The translations under genes were made by a program, and so were the position numbers. 64,000 bases of DNA from Earliella scabrosa. Its lineage: Eukaryota > Basidiomycota > Agaricomycetes > Polyporales > Polyporaceae. Below the pieces are notes generated by a model that worked only from the letters and a program-made list of their open reading frames with translations, was not told where the DNA came from and made no database searches. Location of the stretch: the NCBI GenBank assembly GCA_022605405.1, contig JABYQQ010000001.1:4836001-4900000 (forward strand). The letters are read 5' to 3'. Positions 11,180 through 22,785 of the stretch are shown piece by piece; within the stretch, counting starts at the first letter, position 1, and each line of letters begins with the position of its first letter.

Positions 11180-13498
11180 TCACGCCGGTGTGATTAACAG
11201 AGCGGCGGTGTCGTGGGTGTCGAGTGTGATCGTGAAATTGCTGGTGAAAGTGCCGAGATCCTTGTTCATCCACATGTCGTGTACCTTGAACGGAACCGAT
11301 TTGAGTTCAGCAATGTTGGCGAAGTCGAACGTCTTGGACGCCGTCGAGTTGGTGTTGACGATGAAGACATGGACGCCCTTTGATGACAGCCCGGAGTAGA
11401 ACTCCGGGGGAGAAGTCATGGGCGCAGACGCAGTGGGCGCAAACGGCTTGGCTGGAGCACCGACTGTCGTATCTTGGTGGAACGCAAGCAGTTCGGCGTT
11501 CGTGATAATCGCCAGCTGAGTCGAATTGAGCCGGCTCAACTGGTGAGTATTATGTAAACGATTATCAGTCGCATTCCAATCGCATTCACTGACGACGGAG
11601 GCCGATTTACGCACGTCGGTTCCGTGAAGGATAGGACTCTTCATGAAGGACCACACTGCGAAGTGCGTCCGCTACTCCTGGATGGTTAGATCGCCGTTTC
11701 CGATCTCCATCATGTCCCTGTATGCAGGGCAACGTCACACGACAGTCGCGTCGCGCACACAAAGGGTCCACCCACATATCGTTGTGCGAGAAGAAGTCAA
11801 TCGCGTCGAGGTGCTGCACGTTCGTCTTCATGATGCTCATGATGTAGCTCCACGTCGCGCCCGCGTCGCCGGACATGCGCCACGAGTGGCCCTGCGCGCA
11901 TAAGCACACGTACATCAGGTGTGTTCGAGTTTAACAGGGATATGCATTGCGACATCACGTTGAACGTTGAGCACTCACGACGCGCGCGCCCCAGTCCCAG
12001 ACGTTGGCGTTGCCCCAGATGCAGAGGTTGAACTGGAAGGGCCGCCCGGTGGTGTTCATCGCCGCGCTGGAGCGCGTTCATGGTCGACTCGTGAGCGAGG
12101 CGTTCGAGCGTCAGAGCGAGCGCAGATGGGGATGATACGCACGTCATTCGACGGTAGCGGATCGCCGAGTTCGAGTTGCTGCAGTGTCATGTTAGGAAGA
12201 TGGTCGAGTACAGGACGTGCTGGACATTGTACGTACTACCAATCGCCATTGGGAGGGGTCTGGGAGGGAACGCCGCGAAGGGCGAGCGTCAGTGAAGAAC
12301 GCGCGGTTGTTGGGTAGTATCACGTACGGATGCGTCCGACCAGTTTCCAGGGACGTTGCAGTTGTCTGAAATTAGGTTTCAAGCATGAATCTATCTCAGG
12401 CACTATGGGCGATGATGCCTATAGACGCATCACGTACCGTACTTCAGGTCTGCAACGAGAGTGAGTAAGCACGACAATGTCAACGGGCGAGGCTATGGAG
12501 GCGAGCCCGGCTATATGCGCGCAGGATGTGACTCGGACACGTACAGTCAACGCCCCATTCGGCGAAGGTCGCCGCGTCGAGTTCTTCGTTGCCCAGCGAG
12601 CCTGGGAAGCCCGCGCACGTCGCCGTGCCCGCGTCGCTGGGATGCCGTCCACGTCACCGGGAATGTTGAGAGAAACAGCGATCCGAGGGACACACCTGTA
12701 TATGCCGAACTTCAGCCCGAGCGCATGCACCTTGTCCGCCACGCCGCTGATCCCGTTCGGGAACTTGATGGGGTCGGGCACGATGCGCCCCGTGGACGCG
12801 TCGCGGGTCCGGACGGACCAGCAGTCCTGAATTTGCACGCAGGCCGTCAGCAGCAGCCGGGCACTGGGGTATAGCAAAGACATACGTCGATGTTGATGTA
12901 TTCGTATCCAGCCTTGGTAAGTCCCAGGGACACAAACTGATTCGCCGCAGCGAGTACCTTGTCTTCGTTGATATCTGAGGGAGGGACGCCGGGTCCAGCC
13001 AGAAGGTTCAACGAAGGATTCCAAACAGACTCACCACATCCATACGCATTCCAGGAGTTCCACCTACGTACATTGCACCGGTCCTGAGCGATGCATACGA
13101 TTGAGGAGCGTGAAGAGAACGTACCCAAGGGCAGGCAGTCTACCCACACTGTGCGAGGGGCCAACCGTAGGGGCGGCGACTGGAACGCTTGTCGGCGAAG
13201 GCGCGGCGCTCGTCGTTGCAACACTCGTGGGCACCACCGAGGTAGTAGCGCTTGATGCGCTGCCCTGGATACATTGCGAGTAGTATGCGTTCATCTCAGT
13301 ACAAACCCATCTGGTCATCAGTAGGTGGGTCAGTACGTCGGCGATCCAGTCACTGAGTCGACAAACGACTCACCCCGAGGGACAAGCGGTGCCTCCATTC
13401 CAGCCTATTCCCCCGCACTGCCCGTACTCTGACTGGGCAGAGGCCGACGTTAAAAGCACCGATAGTAGCGAGATGCGAGAGACTGTAGATAGTGCCAT
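11180..13498 (-). CDS. Secreted CBM1-GH27 alpha-galactosidase interrupted by one in-frame TAG
   Basis: About 14 exons. A signal peptide ([21 protein letters not shown]) is followed by a fungal cellulose-binding module ([16 protein letters not shown] ... [11 protein letters not shown]). A Ser/Thr/Pro linker leads into a GH27 barrel opening [14 protein letters not shown]. The nucleophile Asp is in [12 protein letters not shown] and the acid/base Asp in [14 protein letters not shown]. The sequence continues [18 protein letters not shown], but TIQE is followed by TAG at 11674-11672 where the family has Tyr. The same frame then resumes [19 protein letters not shown] and runs to [13 protein letters not shown]. 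All surrounding introns splice cleanly. The stop would cut the protein at about residue 336 of about 475, after both catalytic residues but before the last barrel strand and C-terminal beta domain. It is a nonsense allele, a sequencing error or a readthrough site. Confidence 0.85.
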
Positions 13499-13537
13499 AG
13501 CAGGAGCTGTCCACGAGTTGATGGAGTAGCAGGGAGC

Positions 13538-13546
13538 CCTTATATC
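13538..13546 (-). promoter_or_regulatory. TATA box of the alpha-galactosidase gene
   Basis: GATATAAGG on the minus strand about 40 bp before the ATG at 13498. The next 540 bp up to the U6 gene show no coding sequence. Confidence 0.5.
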
Positions 13547-14090
13547 CTCCGCACCTTTCTAGGGACTGGGATTTAAGGCGAGTTCTTACCGTAAGCATAC
13601 GAACCCAACTACTTACCATGATAGGGAATGGTCGGACACTAGCGGGACGAGGAGGATAGTCATGGGGATAGCAAGTGATCAGCTGGGAAAGTTTCGGTAT
13701 AAGGTCTCCATTCAGATATACCGCGTGCGCATACATACGCATGGAGAGTAGGTTGTATGCGCTCATAGAAGTGTAGAAGTGTATAGGACAGACGTCATCG
13801 GGGCGCGCACGATCCGACAGAAGACACTCGCCCCATATGCCTCGGCTCCGGCGGTAGCTTCGACGGTTTGCAACGGTGGGTTCCGCTCATGATCCCCTGA
13901 GGTATTGGGTTTCTCTGAAGTGCGTGGAAGGAGGCACTCCCATTAGATGATGGTGGTCCAGGGTAGAGTTGCACCGAGAGAAGAGCGCTCGCGCACCGTC
14001 GCTTGCCGCGGCCCGCCGCAAGCGTGCACCCGCAGACTGAGCAAATGCAACAATCCGTAGTTGCACCCTCCAAGATCCACTCACATGAAT

Positions 14091-14114
14091 GTCCCCTTCG
14101 GGGTGACATACGAA

Positions 14115-14145
<31 letters not shown>

Positions 14146-14215
14146 GGCCCCTGCACAAGGATGACACGCTTTCCCGGAGTGGTAGACCTACGGGTCTCAA
14201 TATTTATTGTCTTTT
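14091..14215 (+). ncRNA. U6: U6 spliceosomal snRNA gene
   Basis: A 5' stem-loop (GTCCCCTTCGGGG) is followed by the near-invariant U6 core at 14117-14169. The core contains the ACAGAGA box (14129-14135), the AGC triad (14141-14143) and the internal stem-loop through GATGACACGC. U6 pairs with U2 and the 5' splice site in the spliceosome core. Downstream of the core the sequence is not the usual U6 3' tail. It forms a hairpin (AGACC-TACG-GGTCT) and ends near a TTTT run at 14212-14215, the likely Pol III terminator. No intron interrupts the core. The 3' end is approximate. Confidence 0.9.
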
Positions 14216-14856
14216 GATTCTACAAGTTCGATATCCTTTATCATGGGGCTCCGAGTTCGCGGTTATCACACTTGCTGTTGTGTTCAACCCCCAACGGACC
14301 ATCTTCTCCTCCAAGTGGTTTTTCCAGTTACTTATAATGATACCGTGGCTACTAGTGCTGAGAATGTCTGGCGAAGCTGTGAGTCCTACCCTACTCTCGC
14401 CATCTGGTTCACATCATCAGAGTAACTCATGATCATCATGTAGCCTCTCCGGTCCCGCGAAACTGACCAAATCCGGCCAGCGTGCGACGCGTCCTAAAGC
14501 GGTGCTCCATATGAGTCGACACGTTCGTCACATGACCGTGTTGTCCTGGGAAGGAGGCGCAAACAAATCCACGACATCCGCACCAGACCGGGAACTCAAC
14601 CCACCCCATCTTGTCCCGCAACTATCACCACCATACAACCTTTGTTCTGCGTGCAATCTCGGTGCGACGTCAAGAGTGCAGGCAAGACGGAAGTCATTCA
14701 ATAACGCCTTGAAATAGCCGCTCAACGGCCCAGCCAACGGCGCATACAGTCAAGAAGCTCTACAGCAATTCGCAAGGATACAGTCACGACATATACGTAC
14801 GCAAGAGATATTTATGGGGAGCACGGAGTCAGAAGATCTTCTAGCCATCTAGCGAT
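14216..14856. other. Intergenic region downstream of U6
   Basis: No gene recognised. GTTCGATATCC at 14225-14235 loosely resembles a Pol III B box but does not fit the consensus fully, so a downstream U6 promoter element is only a guess. Confidence 0.35.
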
Positions 14857-16970
14857 TCATGGTGCCAAATAGGAGGCTGTCCAAAGGCTGAGGCTGCATC
14901 GCAGGCGATGGCCGTGCAGCCCACCCGGATGTCCTGCAGGACCGACGGACGTGAGTGAACAGCATAACAGGACAACCTCAAGTGCCAGAGCAACTCACCC
15001 TGCAGGAATGCTGGTTCCCCTCTGGATGGGCGACCGCGGATCGAAGTGCATGTCATGCACAACCGGCCCCTCGCCTTGCGCCCTGTTCGAGAAGCTCAAC
15101 ATTCCCAGCGCCGCTTGAATGCTCTCCGCGCGGGACTGGATGGTTATGTCCGTCTCGGTGTGACCCATGATCGGGGTGTTCCCTCCTTGGGGCGACCGCA
15201 TGGATTGGAATACGCTCGACGCGCGGATCGAAGACGTGGGTGTTGCGAACGACGCCGAGGAGACAGATGGCGGAGGGGAGGCTTCCGTCACAGGCAACGG
15301 CACAGGAGACAGTGCTTTAGGGGACGGTAAGTGATTCGCAACAGATCGCATGGCGTGCGGCTTTCCTCCGCAAGCGCGGCAGACGCAGTCGGGATCCTTG
15401 CAAGTGCATATGCCGTCCGCGTTGAAGGAACGCGCCCCTTCGCTTGCGGTCGCGCGCAGCGGGGCGACACGAGGGGTCGTGTTGCGGGATACTTGGGCTG
15501 CGCTCTCGACATAGCGCTTCTTCGGCGCCGAGGCAGTCTGAACGGCGGCCTCAGAAAGTTTGCGCCGCCGCTGTGATTCGGTCTGCACTTGAGCATCGCT
15601 CAGCGATCTGACTACAGCCGCTTTGTGTCTGCCGCGGCTGGGAGTCTTCAAGTTCGTAGATGCACTTGGGTTGCGTGGCGCGGACTCAGACGGAAGCTGC
15701 GGGAGTGGGATGGGAGCTCTTGCAACATTCATCGGTTGATGCGCGCGGGCGTAGTCGTTCACAGCAGGCAAACTGACGTCTTGCATTTCAGGCGTGTTCG
15801 GTGCTGTCGCATATTCGGACGGACTGCTTGCGCGGGCTTCATCCGACACTCTGGGGCTTCTGGCTGCTTCCGCTTCACGCGCTAGGTAGTCTTCTGGGAA
15901 GTACTGGGTGCCGAGGGACGAAGGAGACGACAAGTGGCTTCGTTGGTCACTCGGCGCTAGAGGAGGGGACCGCAACCCAGTGGACGCGTTCTCCGGAGAA
16001 GATGCGTACGACAGCGACTGTGCGTAGCGCGGAGACGTATGCGTGCTCGCGCTCTCAGAGAAGACGTTCTTCGTTTGGGTAACGGCAGTCGGGGGCGAGG
16101 AACTGGTGGACGGACCACTTGAGCTCTTCGCAACCTCTTGCGGGCGACGGGTTTGCTGCACAGTCGGAATGGCGACGGCGGGAGTGTGTGTGGGTCGAAC
16201 CGCAGACGCGCTCGTCCAGTCAGTATGCACAGGCATCCGCGGAGGTGCTGTCGCCGGCCCCGTAGCGGTCGTTGCTCGCCCCCCACTCTGCCCACGCGCA
16301 GTCGCACCCGCTCGCGTCGACGACTTGCGGACCTCCCTAGCACTAGCACCGGCAGGGTGATACACTCCGCGCTGGCTGCACGACTCTTTCTCTCTCCTCA
16401 CTTGCTCCACGGCAGCAGCAATATCCGCATCCCTCGCCGCGCGCCGACTGATCGTGCTTGCACTCCCCGTTCTGGTCGACGAGCCTCTTCCAGGTCGACG
16501 ATCTTCTACTTCCTCCCAGATAGGCTCCTCGCGCTGCTCGTACTGAAGTGCTCTCGCCCGAGGCTGCTGTGCGCCCAGCCGAGGCTCATCAACCCGAGGC
16601 ACGGCAGGAAGACCTGGCTCGCCCCGAACCGGCGCACGTTCCACCGTCTGGGTTTTTCCTTGTCTCATCTTCTCACGGAAGTATCGACAAGCTTGGTTCC
16701 AGTCTGTGAACCCCTTGTATGAGGCTCCAGACACACCCGAAGTCTTCTCTTGGGCATCCGGCCTACATTCACGTCGTCAGATTCCCGCCCATACTCATAC
16801 AAGCTCTCGGACGACACGGTTTCAACATCGAGCTGGGGTAGGCAGCGACGACGAACGGTCCCGAGTCCACCCATCCGTGCTGCGGTAGTTGGTTGAAAGA
16901 GCACTCACCAATCTGTATAGATGCCCGGCTGTGTGCCTACGACAACGACATATGCTTGGAAACGCGGCAT
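14857..16970 (-). CDS. RNase H1 N-terminal-domain protein with long disordered tail
   Basis: Exon 1 (from 16970) reads MPRFQAYVVVVGTQPGIYTDW. After an intron from GTGAGTGC to GAATGTAG it continues PDAQEKTSGVSGASYKGF and TDWNQACRYFREK. This is the small RNA/DNA-hybrid-binding domain of eukaryotic RNase H1, with the aromatic and K-G-F residues present. No RNase H catalytic domain follows. The remaining roughly 550 residues are low-complexity, rich in Ser, Thr, Pro, Arg and Ala, with one cysteine cluster (CTCKDPDCVCRACGG) near residue 485. A final intron near 15000 leaves a short last exon, so the C-terminal end is uncertain. Likely a nucleic-acid-binding protein; function unknown. Confidence 0.72.
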
Positions 16971-17767
16971 CTTCGACTGGTATACGGCGACGACCGAGTT
17001 ACGCAAGGTGCATGGCGGGAGAGGACAAGATGCACGACGGCGGTCGACGCGCGACGCGGGCCCTCGGGTAGCTGCGACGCGTGTTACGGTGGACGCGATC
17101 CAATCATGGAACCCGCGTCACGTCCTCAGCAGTCCTCAGAATGTTTACCGCGGCGGGCACCATCAAACGGGGGCGGGCGAATTCGACGGCATTGGCGAAG
17201 TCTGGACTTTGGATGCCAGCGCGCTCGCCGAAGATGGCGTTTTGGTTCCGCGATACTCTGTTTGTGGCAATTCTCGAAGCTTGTGGACCCTGACCTTGGC
17301 CCGTACGGGACGCATTGACATCACTCTATCAAGGGCGACAGACAAAGGTGGATATATGGGTCTTGTTTCGCCAGGGTTCCACACCGAAGATCGTCCCAAA
17401 ACCCGAGTCAATGCGCGAGCCTTTTGCCTAGTTTTACGCGCAAGCTTGCCGCGCGCGTTCTCACAGTACGCATGAGACCCTATGAGACCCTACTCATCTA
17501 ATGCGTAGAGTGGACTGTCTATGCGTAGGGCTAGTACTCCAGTACGATGGCGATAGTGGTGATTAATGCGAGCATATCCAGAGCGATTTATCCAAAGGTA
17601 GAATAGCATAGGAGAGCAATCCGCGAACGACCGCAAGCCCCACCTTACCTACATCCAGCATCCGTCGCTTGATACTGTACCCGAAGTCGGAGGCGAAGTA
17701 TGTCAATGCCGCAGTACGCCTGGAACACACCGCCTCCCTGCGGAGACGCAGCTGCCCACGTCAGCGG
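16971..17767. other. Intergenic region, no supported gene
   Basis: A plus-strand frame of 184 codons (16921-17475) overlaps exon 1 of the RNase H1-like gene antisense and lacks family features, so it is not called. A short tandem duplication of ATGAGACCCT occurs near 17471-17492. Confidence 0.4.
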
Positions 17768-18890
17768 TCATACTGAGATGTAACCTCCTCGACTAGCGCT
17801 TTGCCGTGGTCGAACTGCGGAGCATATGTGCGAGACCAGATCCCGGAGCATGTATGGGACTTCTCTCCAGAAGTCACGATGTCTGCGATGTGCAGTGAGT
17901 GAAAGGGCAGGCGAGAGACATAGTGGAAACCGACGCACGGTATGAGATCAGCACCAGTGGCGCCGTATGTTGAGTAGTTGTAGTAGGCTCCTAGGGCGAA
18001 GTATGCGACGAACGCAAGGAACATTCTGATCGCGATGCACATGAGAGTTTGCAAAGGAAGAGCAACAAGTGTGAAACTCACAATAGGAAGAAGTAGCCAA
18101 TCCCAGATCCAACCCTCTCCTCCTTGTCCTCATTCGGGCCCTTGTCCCCTCCCTTGTCCCCTCCTCCCTCTTCGGGGGCCTCACCTGGTGGCGCGCTGAA
18201 CGGACAGCCGGCGCGAGACTTCCACTCTAGCCATAGGTCCGTGCCATTGTAGGAAATGAAATCCACGTTCGAGTTCTCTGCCTCCGGCTCGCATAGTAGC
18301 TTCAGATGGAAAGATTGTGGTGCCGGTTTTGCGTCAACGGCGCTCGGATACCACGCGCCGCCGAACGTTAGCTGCAAGCCTTTGGGAGCTGAGGCAGAGT
18401 GTCAGACAAAGGAAGATGACATAGCGTAAGGGCGATGCTCACAATTCAGCTGCTCGGACGTCACCGCACTCGCTGTAGAATTCGCGAGGGGAACGACGGA
18501 CACGACCCGAGGATTGTGACCGTTCTTGCGGCTGGTCCTGATCAAGCATGCTCGCGTCCCAGACGGACACTGTCATGGAGGCATCTGACAATGAGCCCGA
18601 CGTGCTCGGGTCCAGCATGCGCAACTACGTACCTGGTCATCGTCGGGCACGCTACCATCGTGCTTCAGGTCCTCGCACAGATTGAACGTGACCTTGTCGT
18701 CCAGTGTGGAGGGTGGCTGCTGGAGCTCACGCGATGCAACATGCTCGCCCGCGAGGGATGTTAGGTCATATTGGAGGTCGCCGGACGTAATGTGGCAGTC
18801 GAACGGCTTTGGGTCGTCCTGTGCTGCGACGAGGGCGGAAACGAGCGTGAGGAAGACGATGCGCGAGATAGGATGCCTGTGGATAGACAT
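17768..18890 (-). CDS. ATG27: Autophagy-related protein 27 (type I membrane, mannose-6-phosphate-receptor-like)
   Basis: Four or more exons, about 290 residues. A signal peptide (MSIHRHPISRIVFLTLVSAL) precedes FDCHITSGDLQYDLTSLAG, the standard Atg27 lumenal opening. Paired cysteines follow (NLCEDLK, CPSGTRACLI, LKLLCEPE, SRAGCPF), then FGGAWYPSAVD. An acidic Gly/Lys-rich spacer leads to one membrane helix (FLAFVAYFALGAYYNYSTYG). The cytosolic tail HRDFWREVPYMLRDLVSHI is typical of the family. Atg27 cycles between Golgi, endosome and the phagophore site and supports Atg9 trafficking. Transcribed divergently from the ataxin-3-like gene 313 bp away. Confidence 0.87.
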
Positions 18891-19203
18891 ATTGGCGCGG
18901 CGGCAGCGAGAGGGAAAGGAGAGGAAGCAAGGGTCGGTCGACGTTGGCACTGGAGCCTGAGGCAGCGGAGTATGATGGATGGTAACTTGCGAGTGCGCGC
19001 GTCGCCCGCCATGGCAAAGTCGCGTCCACCGAGGACCCCAGACTTTGCTTACGTAAGGCACGCGTCAGGTAGCAGGACCTCGAGGAGTGCTGTACAAGGA
19101 CGCGTAACCGAGACGCGTCAGTCTCTCCTGCATCTGCGCCACCACGCACTCCCCTGCATATATAGGGCTGTCTGGGCAGCAAGCCTCCTGTACCAATACC
19201 GCC
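18891..19203. promoter_or_regulatory. Shared divergent promoter ATG27 / ataxin-3-like
   Basis: 313 bp between two start codons on opposite strands. CATATATAGG at 19157-19166 lies 40-45 bp before the plus-strand ATG. No TATA is evident for ATG27. Confidence 0.5.
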
Positions 19204-21033
19204 ATGGCCACCGTTCAGGATCTCATACCGCACATATATCATGAGAAACAACAACCCGGCGAGATGCTCTGCGCCCAGCACGCGCTCAATTCGCTCCTGC
19301 GTAAGTCTCATCGTCCGTACGCTATCTGTCGCGATGCTCACGGGCGGCTTGCGTTCAATAGAAGGCCAGTATGTCAGTGCGCGATCTCCCCCGGCGCGCT
19401 TGGTATGCTGATGATGACCTCGGGGATAGTTCTCTGCACCAGATCTCTCCGAGATCGCGCGCGAGCTAGATGAAGACGAACAGCGTGAACTCGATCACAA
19501 CGAGCGTGCTACGACAAGCAACAACATGGACGATACAGGTGCGTCTTTCTCACTTCGTGGATGCAAGGTAACGTGCCACTGACTTAACCTAGGGTTCTTC
19601 TCTGTGCAGGTCCTCCAGAAGGCACTGTCCGACAACTTCCATCTCAGGTCCGTTTGCATGCTGTGACCCTTGCACTCCTATTGATCATCCTGGACGATAG
19701 CTTGGTACCATGGGGCGCGGAAGAACTACGACCGTACCATAGCCATCCCCAGTACGTCGCTGCCACAATGCACACCTTCCCCTTACTCATTGCTACCTTT
19801 CAGTACGCAGATGGCGTTCATCCTGAACCACGCCCAACATTGGTACACTCTGCGTCGCTTCGGCAGCGTATCACCCGATCCAGCACCTGAGGCCGATCCA
19901 GGAGGCGGCCACTGGTTCAACCTCAACTCTTTCAACGACGCGCCCGAGCGTATCGGCAAACTCTACCTCGGAATGTTCCTGCAGCAGGCCCAAGAAGAAG
20001 GTGCGTGCCCGACGTACCCGACGCACTGAAGGAGATCGATCACTGATCTAACAACGCCGCAGGCTACTCCATCTTTGCCGTCGTGCAGCAGGACATCGAG
20101 GCCAAGCTCGCTCTGCCGCGGGTCGATGTCGATGAACTGTTCGCATCCATCCCTGAGGAAGCGGCAGGCAACTTCTCTCATTCGTACGCCGCAGCACGCG
20201 CATCGTCCTCGAGTGCGCACATGCAGGGTATTGAGGGTTTCGAGGACGAAGACCTTGAGCTCCAGCGCGCCCTCCAGGCTTCTCTGGGAGGCGGAGACTA
20301 CGGCGATTACATCCCCCAACGCTTCGCACCTCCACCCCAGCAACATCCTTCTCGGACGTCTACTGGTGTTCCCATACAACGGGAATACGAAGTGATCGAG
20401 TCAGACGACGAAGATATGCCCGACCAGATCACTGCCGAGCCAGAGGCTGGACCCGTGGATCCTGTTGCGGCCAGCATGGCCCGCCAGCGCGCTATCATGG
20501 AGCGCATGCAGCGCGTACAGGAACTCGCACTCCAAGAACAGTACGAAGGTGAAGTGGCGCGCATGAATGCCGCAGCACAGATGCGGCGTGCACGCGGTGA
20601 CGAAGAGGATGAAGACGAGATGCTTCGGCGTGCCATCGCAGAGAGCGAGGCGATGGCTCAAACTCAAGGTTCAGGTCAGAGTTCACCGGACGAGGACGCA
20701 CCTGCACCTGCAGCTGCCGCACCTCAAGAGCACCCAGCGTGGCGGCAGCATAGGGTTTATGATGATGAAGACGAGGAGTTGCAAGCGGCGTTGCGAGCCT
20801 CTCTCGAAACGGTCCCTCCTGGCTTCCGCGTTCCTAGCCCACCACCTGTTGTCCCCCAGCGCTCTTCACAGGAGTCTACGCCACCGGCCCAGGTCCCTTC
20901 ACCTCCACCACTGCAACGACAAGCATCTTCGGATATTGAGACTGAATCGGAAGCTGACACCGCCGAGGCGGAACCTGAGCAATTGAGCATGGAGGAAATC
21001 AGGAGAAGGCGACTGGCGAGGTTCGGTGGCTGA
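19204..21033 (+). CDS. Ataxin-3-type Josephin deubiquitinase with UIM motifs
   Basis: Exons give MATVQDLIPHIYHEKQQPGE then MLCAQHALNSLL, with the catalytic Cys at residue 23. A microexon of 11 nt (19362-19372) encodes QGQY and joins to FSAPDLSEIAREL; GFFSVQVLQKALSDNF, LVPWGAEELRPY, TQMAFILNHAQHWYTLRR (catalytic His) and GGGHWFNLNSF (catalytic Asn) follow. After the Josephin domain the tail has three ubiquitin-interacting motifs: EDLELQRALQASL, EDEMLRRAIAESEA and EDEELQAALRASL. The enzyme should trim ubiquitin chains in protein quality control. No polyglutamine tract is present. Confidence 0.92.
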
Positions 21034-21312
21034 GCGAGACTAGCATGTAGTACATAGTAGGTTCCACACTGCGATGCTAATGCGCGAGATAGGATGTTGC
21101 GTTTGTTGCAGCTACGCGGGTGTTTGGACCTCACTTCATGGGCGAGGTTCACCTACCATGAAACGTTGGCAGCCAAACCGAGATCAGACGGAAGGTACAT
21201 CATCCTGTGGAAAAATGCGGTGGTGGCGTGTTTTTGGTGTGCATGGCGGGGTGGCATGGCGTACAGGATGGTCATAGCAGCAACGACAGCATAAACATAT
21301 GATACAGAACCC
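21034..21312. other. Convergent 3' flank of ataxin-3-like and RPL11 genes
   Basis: 279 bp between two stop codons facing each other; it must contain both polyadenylation regions. No gene. Confidence 0.6.
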
Positions 21313-22054
21313 CTACTTCGCCTGCAACAGACCGCCCGAGTCAGTACAGCCCCACTCCGAACAAGCCATATTGGAAAAAACGCACCAAGATGATACCGTC
21401 GAACCGCTGCTTGAACCAGCCCATCGTGTCCTCCTTCCTGATACGATGCTGGAAGCCGACCCGCGCCTTCTTCTGCTTCCTCCTCGCGACGCGCGCCCCC
21501 GGACGGCCCATGACGACGTAGAAGTCCATGCCAAAGATACCGATCGTGGGGTCGTACCGCGCGCCGAGGTCGATGTGCTCCTGGATGCCGAAGCCAAAGT
21601 TGCCCGTCTCGGAGAAGTTGCCGCGCTTGAGCTCGTACTCCTTCACCTTGAGGCCGCGCTCGAGGATCTCCTCCGCCTTCGGGCCCCGGATCGTGACGTG
21701 CACGGCGATCTTCTCGTTACGACGGATCCCGAACTGGCGCACGGTGTACCGCGCCTTGGAGGTGACGGGGGTCTGGCCGGTGAGCTGCTCCAGCACCTTC
21801 GACGCCCGCGTCAGACGATCACCGGATTCACCGACGGAGATGTCTGTGCGGTCGCAGCGGGTATGGAAGTGCGTTGAGCATGGGTAGGTTGGGGGAACAA
21901 CAGGTCGGCGTACGCACTAATGACGAGCTTGTCGATCCGGAGCTCCTTCATGGGGTTCGTGGGGGCAGTTTTTTGCTCGGCCTAGAAAGAACAGGTCCAG
22001 CAGAGTTCAGCCATAGGTCCGACAGCCTCGACGGGAAGGAGCAAGACGGACCAT
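21313..22054 (-). CDS. RPL11: 60S ribosomal protein uL5 (RPL11)
   Basis: The first exon contributes only the ATG (22054-22052), followed by a GTCCGT donor. Exon 2 is [21 protein letters not shown], then [60 protein letters not shown] and [21 protein letters not shown] terminal mini-exon adds AK after FDGIIL. The total is about 174 residues, the usual length. uL5 binds 5S rRNA and contacts the central protuberance of the large subunit. An intron just after the start codon is common in fungal ribosomal protein genes. Confidence 0.95.
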
Positions 22055-22154
22055 CTTGTCTGCAGCGTAAGTCTTGTCGCTGGGTCGTCGGGTGTCGTCG
22101 TCGTGCTCGATAGTTTCCTAGCAGGGCGCACAGGCAGCCGGTGGCTTGGGAACT

Positions 22155-22164
22155 GCTATATAGC
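22155..22164 (-). promoter_or_regulatory. TATA-like box of RPL11
   Basis: GCTATATAGC about 100 bp before the ATG. Confidence 0.4.
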
Positions 22165-22785
22165 TCTTCCCGGCAACCGCCGAGAATCCGAATCAGGCAC
22201 GATACGGGTCGGCACCGAGCGCTTGTTGACTCATGTCGTCGAGTCCGCTCGACTCTACAACTCTAAATCTATTGAATACATCAAGAAAACTACATGACTG
22301 TATGTGAAGAGGCGCGCTTCTTTGGTGGTTTGTGTATCTGATTCTAGAAGAAAGCCGACGAGAGAGAAGTACATTATGAGGAGGCGTAAGTAGTTGACTA
22401 ACGGCGCACATAAGTACCCCCTAGATAGCAACTTAGGACTGTGTGTGAGTACGATAGGCGTAACGAGACGACATTAGTAGCGAGAGCGCAGAGTCATCGA
22501 GTGTCCATGTCCGAGTCATGTCTGGACGTTCCTCTGCAAATGACTAGAACTGTGTATTCTATCGGGGTCTGAAGACAAATCACACAGCGGCAGTCCCACT
22601 CAGTGACACATCCATATCGACGGAATAATGATAGGGTCATCACGAACACCAGCCGTGAGCGAACTACATCCAAAGGGACGTCCACGCCCACACACGGTCA
22701 TAACAGGTAAATAGACGAAACCAACCACGTCCCCCCAGCTCGAGTTACAACGGCCAACGAAGTCGGAGGACTCGCTGCCATATAG
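22165..22785. other. Intergenic region, no gene seen
   Basis: Between RPL11 and the 3' end of the gene at 22786-24540. Several short frames, none convincing. Confidence 0.5.

Noticed and set aside
11700..11780. Apparent reading of the alpha-galactosidase through [13 protein letters not shown]
   Set aside because: An intron with donor GTGGGT and acceptor TACAG gives the conserved [12 protein letters not shown] instead. The TAG downstream remains in frame either way.
12060..12110. Apparent frameshift in the alpha-galactosidase before [13 protein letters not shown]
   Set aside because: An intron from GTGCGTATC to CGCTCCAG restores the frame (RMTAAMNTTG), with a good branch-like sequence.
16921..17475. 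184-codon open frame on the plus strand
   Set aside because: It overlaps exon 1 of the RNase H1-like gene antisense, has no recognisable domain, and long chance frames are common in GC-rich DNA.
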